A stretch of DNA of 42,933 nt, taken from IMG/VR virus record IMGVR_UViG_3300029258_000930, positions 1 to 42,933 of that record. One strand, given 5' to 3'. This document shows, piece by piece, positions 18,183-25,753 of the stretch (the first letter of the stretch is position 1; each line of letters begins with the position of its first letter). The notes beneath the pieces are model-generated. The model made no database searches. It was not told the origin of the DNA and was given only the letters and a program-made list of their open reading frames with translations. Source of the DNA: a virus. Position numbers and translations under genes: made by a program.

Positions 18183-18258
18183 ACGCTCCCCGGGATTTCC
18201 GGACGTGTTGCCTTTATTAAGGGCGGCTTCACCCTACGGACGTGGTTAACGCTCCCCG
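18183..18258 (-). ncRNA. Structured leader RNA of the capsid mRNA
   Basis: Between a promoter and the capsid gene the minus strand carries four short blocks in order A-B-B-A: CGGGGAGCGT (18258-18249), CACGTCCG (18244-18237), CACGTCCG (18207-18200) and CGGGGAGCGT (18192-18183). A and B can pair with each other (GGA-bulged G-CG with CGTCC). Either A can pair with its neighbouring B, or the first A with the second B, giving alternative folds. Inside are a GGGTG-AAGC-CGCCC hairpin and a CCGG-AAATC-CCGG hairpin. I do not recognise a known riboswitch class. The region is GC-rich compared with its flanks. Confidence 0.5.
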
Positions 18259-18271
18259 CTTATCTAGTAAT

Positions 18272-18301
18272 AATCTACCACAGTATAATTGTATTTGTCA
18301 A
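18272..18301 (-). promoter_or_regulatory. Sigma70-like promoter for the capsid gene
   Basis: On the minus strand a perfect TTGACA (18301-18296) is followed, 17-18 bases on, by GTAGAT/TAGATT (about 18278-18272), a 4/6 match to the -10 consensus. It lies between the scaffold stop and the capsid leader. An A/T-only inverted repeat (AAAAAAG-ATAA-CTTTTTT, 18303-18320) sits just upstream and might act as a weak terminator of scaffold transcripts. Confidence 0.55.
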
Positions 18302-18326
18302 GAAAAAAGATAACTTTTTTAAATAA

Positions 18327-19235
18327 CTATGACATTTTACCTATTCGTGCATAAAGTTCGTTAACACGTGCAACTGTCGCATCATGTTTAGGATGACGAA
18401 AATCCTTGTACGAGGGGTCTGCCATAAGTTGTTGAGCTTCAGCTCTTGCCGCATTAGCGTCGCCTTCTGATCCTTTCCCCCCGAAATTTAGGTTATCCTC
18501 ACTCATATATTTATCGTGAAAAGAATTAAGTATGCTTGCCATAATAGTTAAATTATCATTTGACAAAGATTGCAGATGTGGCTGAAGTTCTTTAGGTGTA
18601 TGCTCTTTTAACAAGGCGTTTGCTATTTTTAACTTCTCGTCCTTCTTGTCTCCAAAAAGGCCATCTGCTAATTTCTCAAAGTCCGCGGATTGCTTAGCTG
18701 CTTCGTCCGCGGTTCCTTTTGCTTTTTCTAATAATATACCGTCATATCCTTGTGTAAGGATATCAATTTGACTTTGGTGTAACCCAGCTTTATGGAAAAG
18801 ACCTTTCATCGTATTACCAAACTCCTCATCCCTGCCGAATTTCTTTACATATTCGGTTTCTGGGAGATTATAGGCATCCGCCTTTTCTGGTCTTACCTTA
18901 GAAAAATACGCGTCCCATACCTCGGGAGCGGCGTCCGGCGCTGGTATTACTGCTTGCTTTTGCCCAATCAAAGACTGAGCGTTGTCAAAATCTTTGAACA
19001 TTTTATCAAAAGAATTGACTTCCTTCATATAAGGCTTCTGCTGAAACTCAACCGGCACGAGTTTATGAAAATCAAACTCAGGGGTTTGAGGCTCAGCTGA
19101 TTTTGACGCAGGGTCTTGCGGCATATTCGGGGTAGCTACTGCTACCGTGCCTGGCGCCGCCGACTTTACTGCTTCTGGTTTTACCTCTGGTTTTACCTCT
19201 GGTGTTACCTCTGGTGTTGCTTCTGGTTCTGGCAT
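18327..19235 (-). CDS. Scaffolding protein
   Basis: A 302-residue acidic, helical protein directly before the capsid gene. It starts with a Pro/Glu/Val-rich disordered leader (PEATPEVTPEVKPEVKPEAV), then a region with FDFHKLVPVEFQQKPYMKEV, long Lys/Glu helices, and a C-terminal helix AQQLMADPSYKDFRHPKHDA ending VNELYARIGKMS. The 'DPSYKDFRHPKHDATVARVN' end is typical of podovirus scaffold proteins (T7 gp9 is 307 residues). It should guide capsid assembly and leave the head before DNA packaging. CAGGAG precedes the ATG. Confidence 0.85.
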   Translation of the reverse strand: MPEPEATPEVTPEVKPEVKPEAVKSAAPGTVAVATPNMPQDPASKSAEPQTPEFDFHKLVPVEFQQKPYMKEVNSFDKMFKDFDNAQSLIGQKQAVIPAPDAAPEVWDAYFSKVRPEKADAYNLPETEYVKKFGRDEEFGNTMKGLFHKAGLHQSQIDILTQGYDGILLEKAKGTADEAAKQSADFEKLADGLFGDKKDEKLKIANALLKEHTPKELQPHLQSLSNDNLTIMASILNSFHDKYMSEDNLNFGGKGSEGDANAARAEAQQLMADPSYKDFRHPKHDATVARVNELYARIGKMS

Positions 19236-19270
19236 CGCTTTCTCCTGTTATGTTTTTATTTTATTTGTTG

Positions 19271-19840
19271 TTATGAAACTGTCGCTGTCGGTGTTCCAAT
19301 TACCGCCCATGATGTACCTAAGAAGATAAGTTGAACGCTGTCTGTATTATCAAAAACAATAGTTGTTCCGTCAAGCAAATGAGCCGGAGTAACAGTACCG
19401 TCTCCACCGTCTGATACCATCTTAATTGTCAGTAATTGCCCTTCAACTCCGTCTGCTAAAGTCAAGGCTTCAGCACCACTTGTAGTTAAAGCAATAACCG
19501 ATTTAGTGATAGGTAAAGCTCCTGCTCCTGCTGAATAATCATTAACATCTAATATGGTTATGTTGTTAAGTGTAGCAGCCCCGTCAACCTGTAATGTGCT
19601 ATCAAGTGTAGCAGCGCCTGTAATATCTACCGTGCTAGCAAAATCTACCGCTCCCGCATAGGCCGTGCTGGTAACAAGTACCTTATTCCCGCTTTTTGTA
19701 ACAGTTGGCCCACCGATGAAATCAATTCTTTCTGTCGTATCAATTTTGGTACCGTCATCATAAACTACAACTGCTGCTCCTGCTATTCCAACAAACAACA
19801 CCAACAAAGCTACTACCATTAATAATGATTTGTTCTTCAT
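19271..19840 (-). CDS. Signal-peptide-bearing protein in the head module
   Basis: A 189-residue protein with a clear Sec-type signal or anchor: MKNKSLLMVVALLVLFVGIA then GAAVVVYDDG, with A-G-A as a possible signal peptidase site. The mature part has repeats of the V/LD-x-x-GAATLD/N type (STVDITGAATLDSTLQVDGA) and a C-terminal beta domain (ALTLADGVEGQLLTIKMVSD and IFLGTSWAVIG), a pattern common in phage fibre and surface proteins. An export signal is unusual between portal and scaffold genes. It may be displayed or released by the infected cell, or the hydrophobic segment may serve assembly at the membrane. GGAGACAG precedes the ATG. Confidence 0.65.
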   Translation of the reverse strand: MKNKSLLMVVALLVLFVGIAGAAVVVYDDGTKIDTTERIDFIGGPTVTKSGNKVLVTSTAYAGAVDFASTVDITGAATLDSTLQVDGAATLNNITILDVNDYSAGAGALPITKSVIALTTSGAEALTLADGVEGQLLTIKMVSDGGDGTVTPAHLLDGTTIVFDNTDSVQLIFLGTSWAVIGTPTATVS

Positions 19841-19857
19841 TTCTGTCTCCTGTTTAA

Positions 19858-20127
19858 TTAAGTGTTTTCAATCTTTCTCAGCAATCCAACTGGGATCGCC
19901 CTCCTTATGTCAAGATAAACACGTCGACGCGATTCATTAAATATAGTGCCCATCGGGTTTATCTCTTGGGCAGTTGGATCCGCTACGATCGTGGACTTTT
20001 GAAAATAACAACTATTCATCATCCATCTAAAAAATATCTGCCCTGCTTCGGTTTGGGCTATTTCTGCAACAGCCCGATTTACTGTATCTTTTGTATTTCC
20101 TTTCTTTTTATCCTCTTGGTCTCCCAC
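19858..20127 (-). CDS. Bbp19-like small head protein
   Basis: An 89-residue protein that begins at a GTG (20127) with AAGGAG 6 bases upstream and overlaps the portal stop by 20 bases. The core (AGQIFFRWMMNSCYFQKSTI, then GTIFNESRRRVYLDI) matches the Bbp19-like pattern 'G-x-x-F-x-x-L-x-x-C-x-x-x-...-F-x-E-x-RR-x-x-G/Y'. Members usually lie next to the portal gene of podoviruses. The function is not established; an assembly or small virion role is likely. Confidence 0.7.
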   Translation of the reverse strand: MGDQEDKKKGNTKDTVNRAVAEIAQTEAGQIFFRWMMNSCYFQKSTIVADPTAQEINPMGTIFNESRRRVYLDIRRAIPVGLLRKIENT

Positions 20128-21838
20128 TTATCGCTCCTTGTTGCATGGATTGGGCTTGAGACATTTTCATGCCAACATCAGCAGCTACCTGAGCTTGTTC
20201 TACTTGTTGCTGTTGTTGAGCCATTTGTGCCTTCGCTTCCCTAATCGCTTTTATTGTATCTGTATCTTTTAGTTTATCTTCGCCTATGTTTGTCAAGCTC
20301 GCAAGTTCTTGAATTATTGTGTCGATATCAATATTATCTATCCCCTCTGGAATAGCTTGGCTAGCGCCAATACTGATATCAAGGAAAGTCGTTAATCCTT
20401 GAAGTTGCTCTGTCTTCATAATTCTTGCCGCCGGTGAGATATACTCCAACTCATATATTGGTTGTTTCTTCTCAAGAGCCGCTCTGACAGCTTCGGGCAT
20501 TATAAGAGGAACAAAACCCCGTGCTAAAACTTCTTCTTCAAGATCTGAACCTGCAATAACTCCCATGTGCCCCATACCGAGAAGGTCATTAAAAGCGCCT
20601 TGTAGTAAGGGGGTAAAGAGTTCGTTCATCTGTCTCTTGTAGATTGAAGCGTTTGCGTCACCACGAATCCTGTCACGTATCTGAGCTTCACCTAAAGTCA
20701 TTCTCTGCTCGTTGTTCATGTCCAATAACCTATCAATGAGAAATGCTTGAGCTATTTCTTCTTTCAACATTTTAATAAGCTCAATCAATGGACGCTGGTC
20801 GCCAACGTCAGAGATAGGCCCTATAGGAGATCTCTCACCTAGACCTGATGTTTGGAATACGTTCAATGCATCTGCTGATGTATCTACAATAGAACCACCC
20901 AATGCCCCATTATCGAGTAGATATAACGGGGGCGTACCAATCTTTTCAGAGTTCGTCATTAGAATCTCCATAATAAGATTGAGACGCAGAATCGCCGGCA
21001 TACCAAACATGGCAGGGGAACGACCGTATACTTCTCCGATAGCCTTAGCAAAACGTGAAACCACCAACGTGTGTTGTAAGAAACCAGATTCCTTCAAAAT
21101 TTTATTTGTGTCCCACTCAAAATGAATTGACGAAATAGGAAACCCTTTATTACCAAATTTAAACTTACCTTCCATTCTCGGTTCTACAACTTGTATAACT
21201 CGTACCTTTTCATTAAAAAGGCCTTTGTTATATTTATCAGCATTATTCTTAGAAACATTATCAAGACCGAAAGTGTCAACAAGTTGCTTAATTGTATATT
21301 TGTCGTCAATAAAAACGGTAACAACTTTTCCTTCTTTGTTCTCTTCTACGAGGAAATTTTTAACTGTGATAGGGAAAAATTTAAGAGGTTGTGTAAAATC
21401 GTTAGTCTTTTTTCTATGGATACCGGCAATACCAAAAGCTCCTTGATCGAACATATACTCCGCCAATGCGGGAACCATGTTAGCTTCTGGTTGGTCTAAA
21501 AAGCCTGTGAATACGTTTGTTATCGTCGTGTAGTATTTCTTCACCTCTGCGGAATTCTTGATGTGCATAGGGCGTTTAAGTCTGACTGAACGTGCTCCGT
21601 TGGGCCATAGTTGACCAAGAAGAGCTGAACACATCTGGCTATTCGCCTGCGGCGCAAATGAAGAAAAAAGTTGATCTGTTAAAAATTCACCCGGGGTGGG
21701 TGTTGAAAGAAAATTCTGTTTACGTGTATGGACATACTCGCCACAAAATTCCCATATACTATGCCAATTTTGTTTTATCTTCTCGTTGTCCTTCATGCGT
21801 GTTTTCAGTACTTCAATGCGGCTTAAATTTTTATTCAT
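20108..21838 (-). CDS. Portal / head-tail connector protein (gp8-like)
   Basis: A 576-residue protein of the T7-type head-tail connector family (T7 gp8 is 536). It starts SRIEVLKTRMKDNEKIKQNW, followed by the characteristic 'LTDQLFSSFAPQANSQMCSA' region. The middle carries GRSPAFGMPAILRLNLIMEI (here GRSPAMFGMPA), and the wing/stem region has EEIAQAFLIDRLLDMNNEQR and TLGEAQIRDRIRGDANA. The C terminus is Gln-rich and disordered (KAQMAQQQQQVEQAQVAADV). It forms the dodecameric ring at the packaging vertex. A GAGG site precedes the ATG. Confidence 0.92.
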   Translation of the reverse strand: MNKNLSRIEVLKTRMKDNEKIKQNWHSIWEFCGEYVHTRKQNFLSTPTPGEFLTDQLFSSFAPQANSQMCSALLGQLWPNGARSVRLKRPMHIKNSAEVKKYYTTITNVFTGFLDQPEANMVPALAEYMFDQGAFGIAGIHRKKTNDFTQPLKFFPITVKNFLVEENKEGKVVTVFIDDKYTIKQLVDTFGLDNVSKNNADKYNKGLFNEKVRVIQVVEPRMEGKFKFGNKGFPISSIHFEWDTNKILKESGFLQHTLVVSRFAKAIGEVYGRSPAMFGMPAILRLNLIMEILMTNSEKIGTPPLYLLDNGALGGSIVDTSADALNVFQTSGLGERSPIGPISDVGDQRPLIELIKMLKEEIAQAFLIDRLLDMNNEQRMTLGEAQIRDRIRGDANASIYKRQMNELFTPLLQGAFNDLLGMGHMGVIAGSDLEEEVLARGFVPLIMPEAVRAALEKKQPIYELEYISPAARIMKTEQLQGLTTFLDISIGASQAIPEGIDNIDIDTIIQELASLTNIGEDKLKDTDTIKAIREAKAQMAQQQQQVEQAQVAADVGMKMSQAQSMQQGAISGRPRG

Positions 21839-21839
21839 A

Positions 21840-22121
21840 TTATAACCTCAATAGGAACGAGCGAGATAAGTTCCCCTCATTCGAGCCATAGCTAGCTCTT
21901 TGCGTTGCGGTTGCTTGTGCTCTTTTCTTACTCTTTTCTGCCTCGACAGCTTCTACGGCCGCCTTCTCTTCTGCTGCTTTCTTTTCTACCGCTTTTACTT
22001 TACCTATCTCTTCATTCTTCTTCGTCTCTGCTCTACGCTCTGCTTCCCCGCCGTACCAATCAGATCCGCCTGACCCCTCCGGCTCGAACGTCCTTGCCCA
22101 CCATTCCATAACTTCACTCAT
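21840..22121 (-). CDS. Small terminase-portal linking protein, hypothetical
   Basis: A 93-residue protein. The N-terminal part is Trp/Gly rich (MSEVMEWWARTFEPEGSGGS), the middle is a Lys/Glu/Ala helix (KKNEEIGKVKAVEKKAAEEK), and the C terminus is basic (SKKRAQATATQRASYGSNEG). Short Ala/Lys-rich proteins ending in an R-A-x-x-x-T type motif are often found between the large terminase and the portal gene in podoviruses. Their function is unknown. The gene ends 1 base before the portal ATG region, and AGGAG precedes its own start. Confidence 0.6.
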   Translation of the reverse strand: MSEVMEWWARTFEPEGSGGSDWYGGEAERRAETKKNEEIGKVKAVEKKAAEEKAAVEAVEAEKSKKRAQATATQRASYGSNEGNLSRSFLLRL

Positions 22122-22139
22122 AATATTCTCCTTGTAAAA

Positions 22140-23774
22140 CTACCCAAAATTTACCTTGATGGTTTTATTATCAGCTTTCTGTTTTCCTGAAATTCTTTGT
22201 GTAGTTTGATATGGGCTTGTCTTTTTCTTTATCCTTCTGGATACAGATTGCCTCCCTATTAAAATATCATATTTTACGTTAAATGCAAATGTTAAAATAA
22301 AAGAATCCCAAATGTCTGTTGAGAGCCCCCCTAGCTTAATTTTGATTTCACTCTTTGGAACAATGTACTTTTTCTTGGTTGGTGTCTCTTTGTAGTCGGG
22401 GATGAGTGCACATTCTGTAAAAAAGGCATCATCATCTGGGATATTAACATTTCCATCTTGTATCCAATCCCTGGCATTAATACACATTTCCGAGCGTTTG
22501 TTTAAATAAATATCTGGTTCAGATGGATTTTGATTAAAGTATACACCTTGAACGACATCAGTATATCCCCAAGATCTTAGCAAGTCAATCGTTCCGTAGC
22601 CTTGTGCATAATCAATAAATACTTTTTGCGGAGAATATCTTTTAATTAGTTTTTCTAAGTATTGAGCCAACTCAACTGACTTAGGGCCTGTGTCGCCCGG
22701 CGTGTTCTCGAGAACGAAGTAGGTGAGGATTTGTCTTCCTCGTCGGATAGTTATAACTGTGCGGTCGTTCGATCGCGCACAATCGACACCAAACACTGTT
22801 GGCGCGTTCGTATCTGTAATATCGCACTTACGCGCCTCGAGAAGCTTTTCCTTATCGACTAAAGAGTCTCCTGAAACAACAAAGGCCTCGGTGGCGTTCA
22901 TTGGGTATTCTTGTTGGAATTTCCATTCTGACCCAAGAGAAACTATTTTATTTCTACGCCACAGGATCTGTTCGTCATTGAGGTTGTAGAGTTCTTTGAG
23001 TTTGATCTCGTTAGCTTCCAGGATAAAATTCTCAGGAGTTTTCGTGCGGTATTCATCTTGCCAGAACCACGGGACAAAGATGAGTTGATAAATGCCCTTT
23101 TTTGAGAGAGCGTCCATAGCTTTTCGGTAGAACATATTACCGATGCCGTTAGCAGTCGATTCCATAATAATTTCAGTTCCAGGGAGTTCAGCGACTGCTT
23201 GGAACAAACCTGTCTCGAGTTCGTCTGTTTTTTCATAAAAGGCTGCCTCCGAGCAATGTAGGTACTTTATTGTAAACCCACGACCAATATCCTCGTTTCC
23301 TGCCGTTCCAACTGTATATTCAGATATCAGTTTAACATCACCGTCAGTAGGGGCAAATGCAAACTTCATCTGGTTTTTGTTGGAAGTATCGGTATCGGGT
23401 GCTAATACGCTTGGCATATTGTCGTGATACCGCTTGACCATGTCGAATAGTGGGCCGGTCGTCTTAGCCTGGTGGGATAGGATAAATGTGGAACTTTCAG
23501 GGATAAAAGAGGTTTTGTGATAGAATCGGGCAGCAACGTAGGTGGAACACCCCTGTTGTCGCCCTTTAAGGATAAGAGCTCTTACAAAACCCATATTCCT
23601 CTTCTGTTCCTCTAATCTTTGATGAACATACTCTTGCGCCCTATTAAAGACAAAGGGCTTTATCTTCCCCTCTTTCGTCCTTATCTTTAGCGCAGTTTTA
23701 GAAAAATAAGGGAGATTATTTGTCAAAAGGTTTAGCTTTTTCCTTCTCTCTGCTTGAAAGTCTCTTTGCTCCAT
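22140..23774 (-). CDS. terL: Large terminase subunit
   Basis: A 544-residue packaging motor. ATPase: Walker A-like KGRQQGCST (residues 70-78), Walker B with HCSEAAFYE (about 173-181; Ser175, Glu176), then a coupling segment IIMESTANGIGN (about 202-213). Nuclease: RNase H-like domain with FGVDCARSNDRT (Asp331), VFIDYAQGYG (Asp388) and STDIWDSF (Asp487/Asp490). All expected catalytic acids are present. The Walker A with GRQxGxST is of the type found in P22/Sf6-like terminases rather than T7 gp19. It lies downstream of the putative small subunit, with GAGGGGG before the ATG. It probably packages by headful or by a specific cut; the sequence does not decide. Confidence 0.93.
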   Translation of the reverse strand: MEQRDFQAERRKKLNLLTNNLPYFSKTALKIRTKEGKIKPFVFNRAQEYVHQRLEEQKRNMGFVRALILKGRQQGCSTYVAARFYHKTSFIPESSTFILSHQAKTTGPLFDMVKRYHDNMPSVLAPDTDTSNKNQMKFAFAPTDGDVKLISEYTVGTAGNEDIGRGFTIKYLHCSEAAFYEKTDELETGLFQAVAELPGTEIIMESTANGIGNMFYRKAMDALSKKGIYQLIFVPWFWQDEYRTKTPENFILEANEIKLKELYNLNDEQILWRRNKIVSLGSEWKFQQEYPMNATEAFVVSGDSLVDKEKLLEARKCDITDTNAPTVFGVDCARSNDRTVITIRRGRQILTYFVLENTPGDTGPKSVELAQYLEKLIKRYSPQKVFIDYAQGYGTIDLLRSWGYTDVVQGVYFNQNPSEPDIYLNKRSEMCINARDWIQDGNVNIPDDDAFFTECALIPDYKETPTKKKYIVPKSEIKIKLGGLSTDIWDSFILTFAFNVKYDILIGRQSVSRRIKKKTSPYQTTQRISGKQKADNKTIKVNFG

Positions 23775-23788
23775 ATCCCCCTCTGTTG

Positions 23789-24190
23789 TTAAATATCGGT
23801 TACATCCGTGTCATCACCTTCTAAAGCATCTAAATAATCACTAAGGGTGCCCTTGAGGGTCATAGATTTAATGTTTTGCATAGGTTTACCAACGATTCTA
23901 TCCATAAGCTCCTTACGGGATTCAGCGCTGCCTGTAGAGGCAGAATCAACCAACTGAGCAACCATAGCCTCTCCTTTGGTCATTCCGAAGTATCTATCAT
24001 CTTCACCATCATAAGGAAAATTCAAAAACTCCTTTGATAGTTCCGTGAGAAGACTCGCTGAGTTCTGCTTATCAAAGCGTGGATGCTCAACTACAGCTCT
24101 TGGAACGCCGTTTTCCCAAACAATAGCCGATTTTTGGGGCTTTTTTCTATAAATCTCCAAGATCTGCGACTTTTTTGCTTTCTTCGCCAT
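23789..24190 (-). CDS. Putative small terminase subunit
   Basis: A 133-residue protein that begins with a basic segment (MAKKAKKSQILEIYRKKPQK). It contains FGMTKGEAMVAQLVDSASTG and then ESRKELMDRIVGKPMQNIKS. The 'A-x-x-L-x-x-A-x-x-G-x-x-x-x-x-x-x-L-x-DR-x-x-GKP-x-Q' pattern is typical of DNA-packaging small subunits and related phage proteins. Position right before terL supports this. The start at 24190 has GGAG 6 bases upstream and overlaps the preceding gene by 44 bases. No clear helix-turn-helix is visible, so confidence is moderate. Confidence 0.6.
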   Translation of the reverse strand: MAKKAKKSQILEIYRKKPQKSAIVWENGVPRAVVEHPRFDKQNSASLLTELSKEFLNFPYDGEDDRYFGMTKGEAMVAQLVDSASTGSAESRKELMDRIVGKPMQNIKSMTLKGTLSDYLDALEGDDTDVTDI

Positions 24191-24836
24191 CCATTTCTCC
24201 CATTTCTCCGTCTTTCTTCATATCTGCAGCCAAACCATACACCCTATCTTCGGTTTGTTTTGTGATATGTTCTTTGCTTAGGTTCTTTTTAACTCTCTTT
24301 ACCTTTGGTGTCGCTGGTGTAGGAGCATCGTTGCTCTCGTCTTCGTTTATATTAGAACCTTTTGGCGCAATATCAGGGTTTAAACCCGCTACTTCTTTAT
24401 CCAACTCAAGATCTTCCCTGCGAAGGTCTAATTGTCTTTCATACCCTTTAGGATCGTTCATCGCAAACTGCACAGCTTCCCTTAATTTAAAAAGGTCTGG
24501 GTATAGGTCATAAGGAACTTTCAGCGCGTTCTTGCGGATTACACCAAGAAGAGCTTCTTTACTCATATACTTCACGTTGCTGAGATCAGCGCTAAACTTA
24601 TCCTCATCAGATAAAGGGTTTATCTCTGTTATGTGATAAGTTCTGAACATAGAGTAGTCTTCATATTTGTTTCTTAGTTTAGCGGCCAATATCTTATTCT
24701 TAATAACTGATAGTGGTTTTTCCAAATCAGGGACGATACATTTAATTTCGTAATTCTTTATAACGCGTTCTTTTCCCATAACACCCGACCGGGCGATATA
24801 CTCCCCTTCTACTTTGACTTCGAATCCTTTTGTCAT
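24147..24836 (-). CDS. First gene of the late operon, unknown function
   Basis: A 229-residue protein. The N-terminal half mixes beta strands and helices (MTKGFEVKVEGEYIARSGVM, IVPDLEKPLSVIKNKILAAK). A middle section is YPDLFKLREAVQFAMNDPKG, and the C-terminal third is charged and probably disordered (KRVKKNLSKEHITKQTEDRV, then acidic). AAAGGAG stands 7 bases before the ATG, about 70 bases after the late promoter. I do not recognise the family. Its place ahead of the terminase genes suggests a packaging or late regulatory role, but this is a guess. Its 3' end overlaps the putative small terminase. Confidence 0.6.
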   Translation of the reverse strand: MTKGFEVKVEGEYIARSGVMGKERVIKNYEIKCIVPDLEKPLSVIKNKILAAKLRNKYEDYSMFRTYHITEINPLSDEDKFSADLSNVKYMSKEALLGVIRKNALKVPYDLYPDLFKLREAVQFAMNDPKGYERQLDLRREDLELDKEVAGLNPDIAPKGSNINEDESNDAPTPATPKVKRVKKNLSKEHITKQTEDRVYGLAADMKKDGEMGEMDGEESKKVADLGDL

Positions 24837-24854
24837 TGATTAGCTCCTTTACTT

Positions 24855-24881
24855 GAGAACCCAAGGTGAGGGCTCTTTTTT
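24855..24881 (+). terminator. Plus-strand terminator-like hairpin
   Basis: GAG-AA-CCC, a 7-base loop and GGGCTC are followed by six T on the plus strand. The stem is short with a 2-base bulge. It would stop transcripts moving rightward into the control region. On the minus strand it lies in the leader of the late operon, with no U-run there. Confidence 0.45.
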
Positions 24882-24905
24882 GTTATTAATAATATCACCT
24901 GTAAA

Positions 24906-24934
24906 ACTTTACCATTAATAATATCTTTTGTCAA
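24906..24934 (-). promoter_or_regulatory. Sigma70-like promoter of the leftward late operon
   Basis: A perfect TTGACA (24934-24929), a 17-base spacer and TAAAGT (24911-24906, 4/6 to TATAAT) point toward the gene starting at 24836, about 70 bases downstream. It is the only good promoter candidate ahead of the terminase-portal genes and indicates use of host RNA polymerase. Confidence 0.65.
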
Positions 24935-24970
24935 GTGATAATTTTTTCTAAAATTTTTTTTCAGGGGCAG

Positions 24971-25050
24971 CACAAGTAATCAGTAGTGCGCCTCTGCAGC
25001 TCACCACAAGTAATCAGTAATGCGTCTCCGCAGCTCACCACAAGTAATCA
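24971..25050. repeat. 34-bp iteron-like direct repeats
   Basis: Two full units (24971-25004 and 25005-25038) that begin CACAAGTAATCAGTA and end GCAGCTCAC differ at only three positions. A third, partial unit (CACAAGTAATCA, 25039-25050) follows. The spacing of 34 bp is close to three or more helical turns, so bound proteins would sit on nearly the same face. Unique spacers are absent, so this is not a CRISPR array. Confidence 0.8.
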
Positions 25051-25205
25051 AGAGCACAAGCACGAAATAAAGTATTTTTATATCTCTGGACGCGGGTGGA
25101 ACGGATGCGTGCCGGCCCAAAAAATGATAGGGGTGGGGGTATGATTTCAAAATTGAGACCATGCGCTAGGGATCCAGGCCGCGTGATCATTAGCGCATCG
25201 ATGCT

Positions 25206-25275
25206 TTGATAATCATAAATCAATAGGCCTTGAGCCTGGCGCAATTATGCGATCATGCATTGATACTATCATCAA
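25206..25275. promoter_or_regulatory. Pair of operator-like inverted repeats
   Basis: Two sites share the arms TTGAT and ATCAA: TTGAT-N8-ATCAA at 25206-25223 and TTGAT-N6-ATCAA at 25260-25275. Close by are the palindromes GCATCGATGC (25195-25204) and the 14-bp TGAGCATATGCTCA (25296-25309). Paired dyads between divergent promoters are typical of repressor or initiator binding. No cognate protein can be assigned. Confidence 0.4.
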
Positions 25276-25422
25276 TAATAAGTGCTAACCTATTATGAGC
25301 ATATGCTCAAAATAAGCAAAAAAAAAAAAATAAAATCTTAAAGATAATTTTACATCAACTAATAGAGAATAGAAAAAATATAAATATAAAAACTACAACA
25401 CCTTAAATACTATTTAATATTA

Positions 25423-25440
25423 TCACTAGCGCAGTAGTGA
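25423..25440. promoter_or_regulatory. Inverted repeat TCACTA-N6-TAGTGA
   Basis: Perfect 6-bp arms separated by GCGCAG in an otherwise AT-rich stretch. It could be a protein binding site or a small hairpin. There is no U-run beside it on either strand, so it is not a terminator. Confidence 0.35.
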
Positions 25441-25676
25441 CAACTCCGCCGCGATGCTATCAAAAAAAGCACCTTAAAAACATGTGACATTGTTAAACAA
25501 GCCCTATTTGGATTAAAATGTATCTCTGCTCTTTCAATGATACTAAACACTATTTAAAACTTTTATTTACAGCAACTTAGAAACTTTTGAACCTAAGCCA
25601 CTTTTGACCTTGATTTGTCGACGATAAAAGTATATATTTAATTAATAATGATATTATTAACATTAAATAAAAATGC

Positions 25677-25704
25677 TTGACAACAAAAAAGCCTTCCTTA
25701 TAAT
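25677..25704 (+). promoter_or_regulatory. Strong sigma70 promoter of the rightward operon
   Basis: TTGACA (25677-25682), a 16-base spacer and TATAAT (25699-25704) are both perfect consensus boxes. The first ATG with a ribosome site follows about 50 bases downstream (25754). This should be the main early promoter and strongly implies transcription by the host polymerase right after entry. Confidence 0.85.
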
Positions 25705-25753
25705 ACTGAGTATAAAACAAATTAAAACCATAACAAAAGGGGGTTAAAAAACA

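Larger units (their letters stand above)
24837..25753. other. Divergent noncoding control region, candidate origin
   Basis: About 0.9 kb without a convincing gene separates the leftward late operon from the rightward early operon. It holds a leftward and a rightward sigma70-like promoter, 34-bp direct repeats, many GATC-containing palindromes between 25.17 and 25.31 kb, a run of 13 A (25318-25330), and a long AT-rich stretch (25.31-25.68 kb). Iterons next to an AT-rich unwinding zone and divergent promoters are what replication origins usually show. Origin function is inferred; no initiator protein is evident among the neighbours. Confidence 0.55.

Noticed and set aside
20285-20300. TTGACA-like box on the minus strand within the portal gene
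   Set aside because: It is inside coding sequence and has no matching -10 box at proper distance.
24971-25050. CRISPR-like short repeats
   Set aside because: The 34-bp units are directly adjacent with no unique spacers, only two and a third copies exist, and no cas genes are present; iterons fit better.
25035-25244. 69-codon minus-strand frame in the control region
   Set aside because: No ribosome site, no recognisable protein pattern, and it overlaps the iterons and palindromes.
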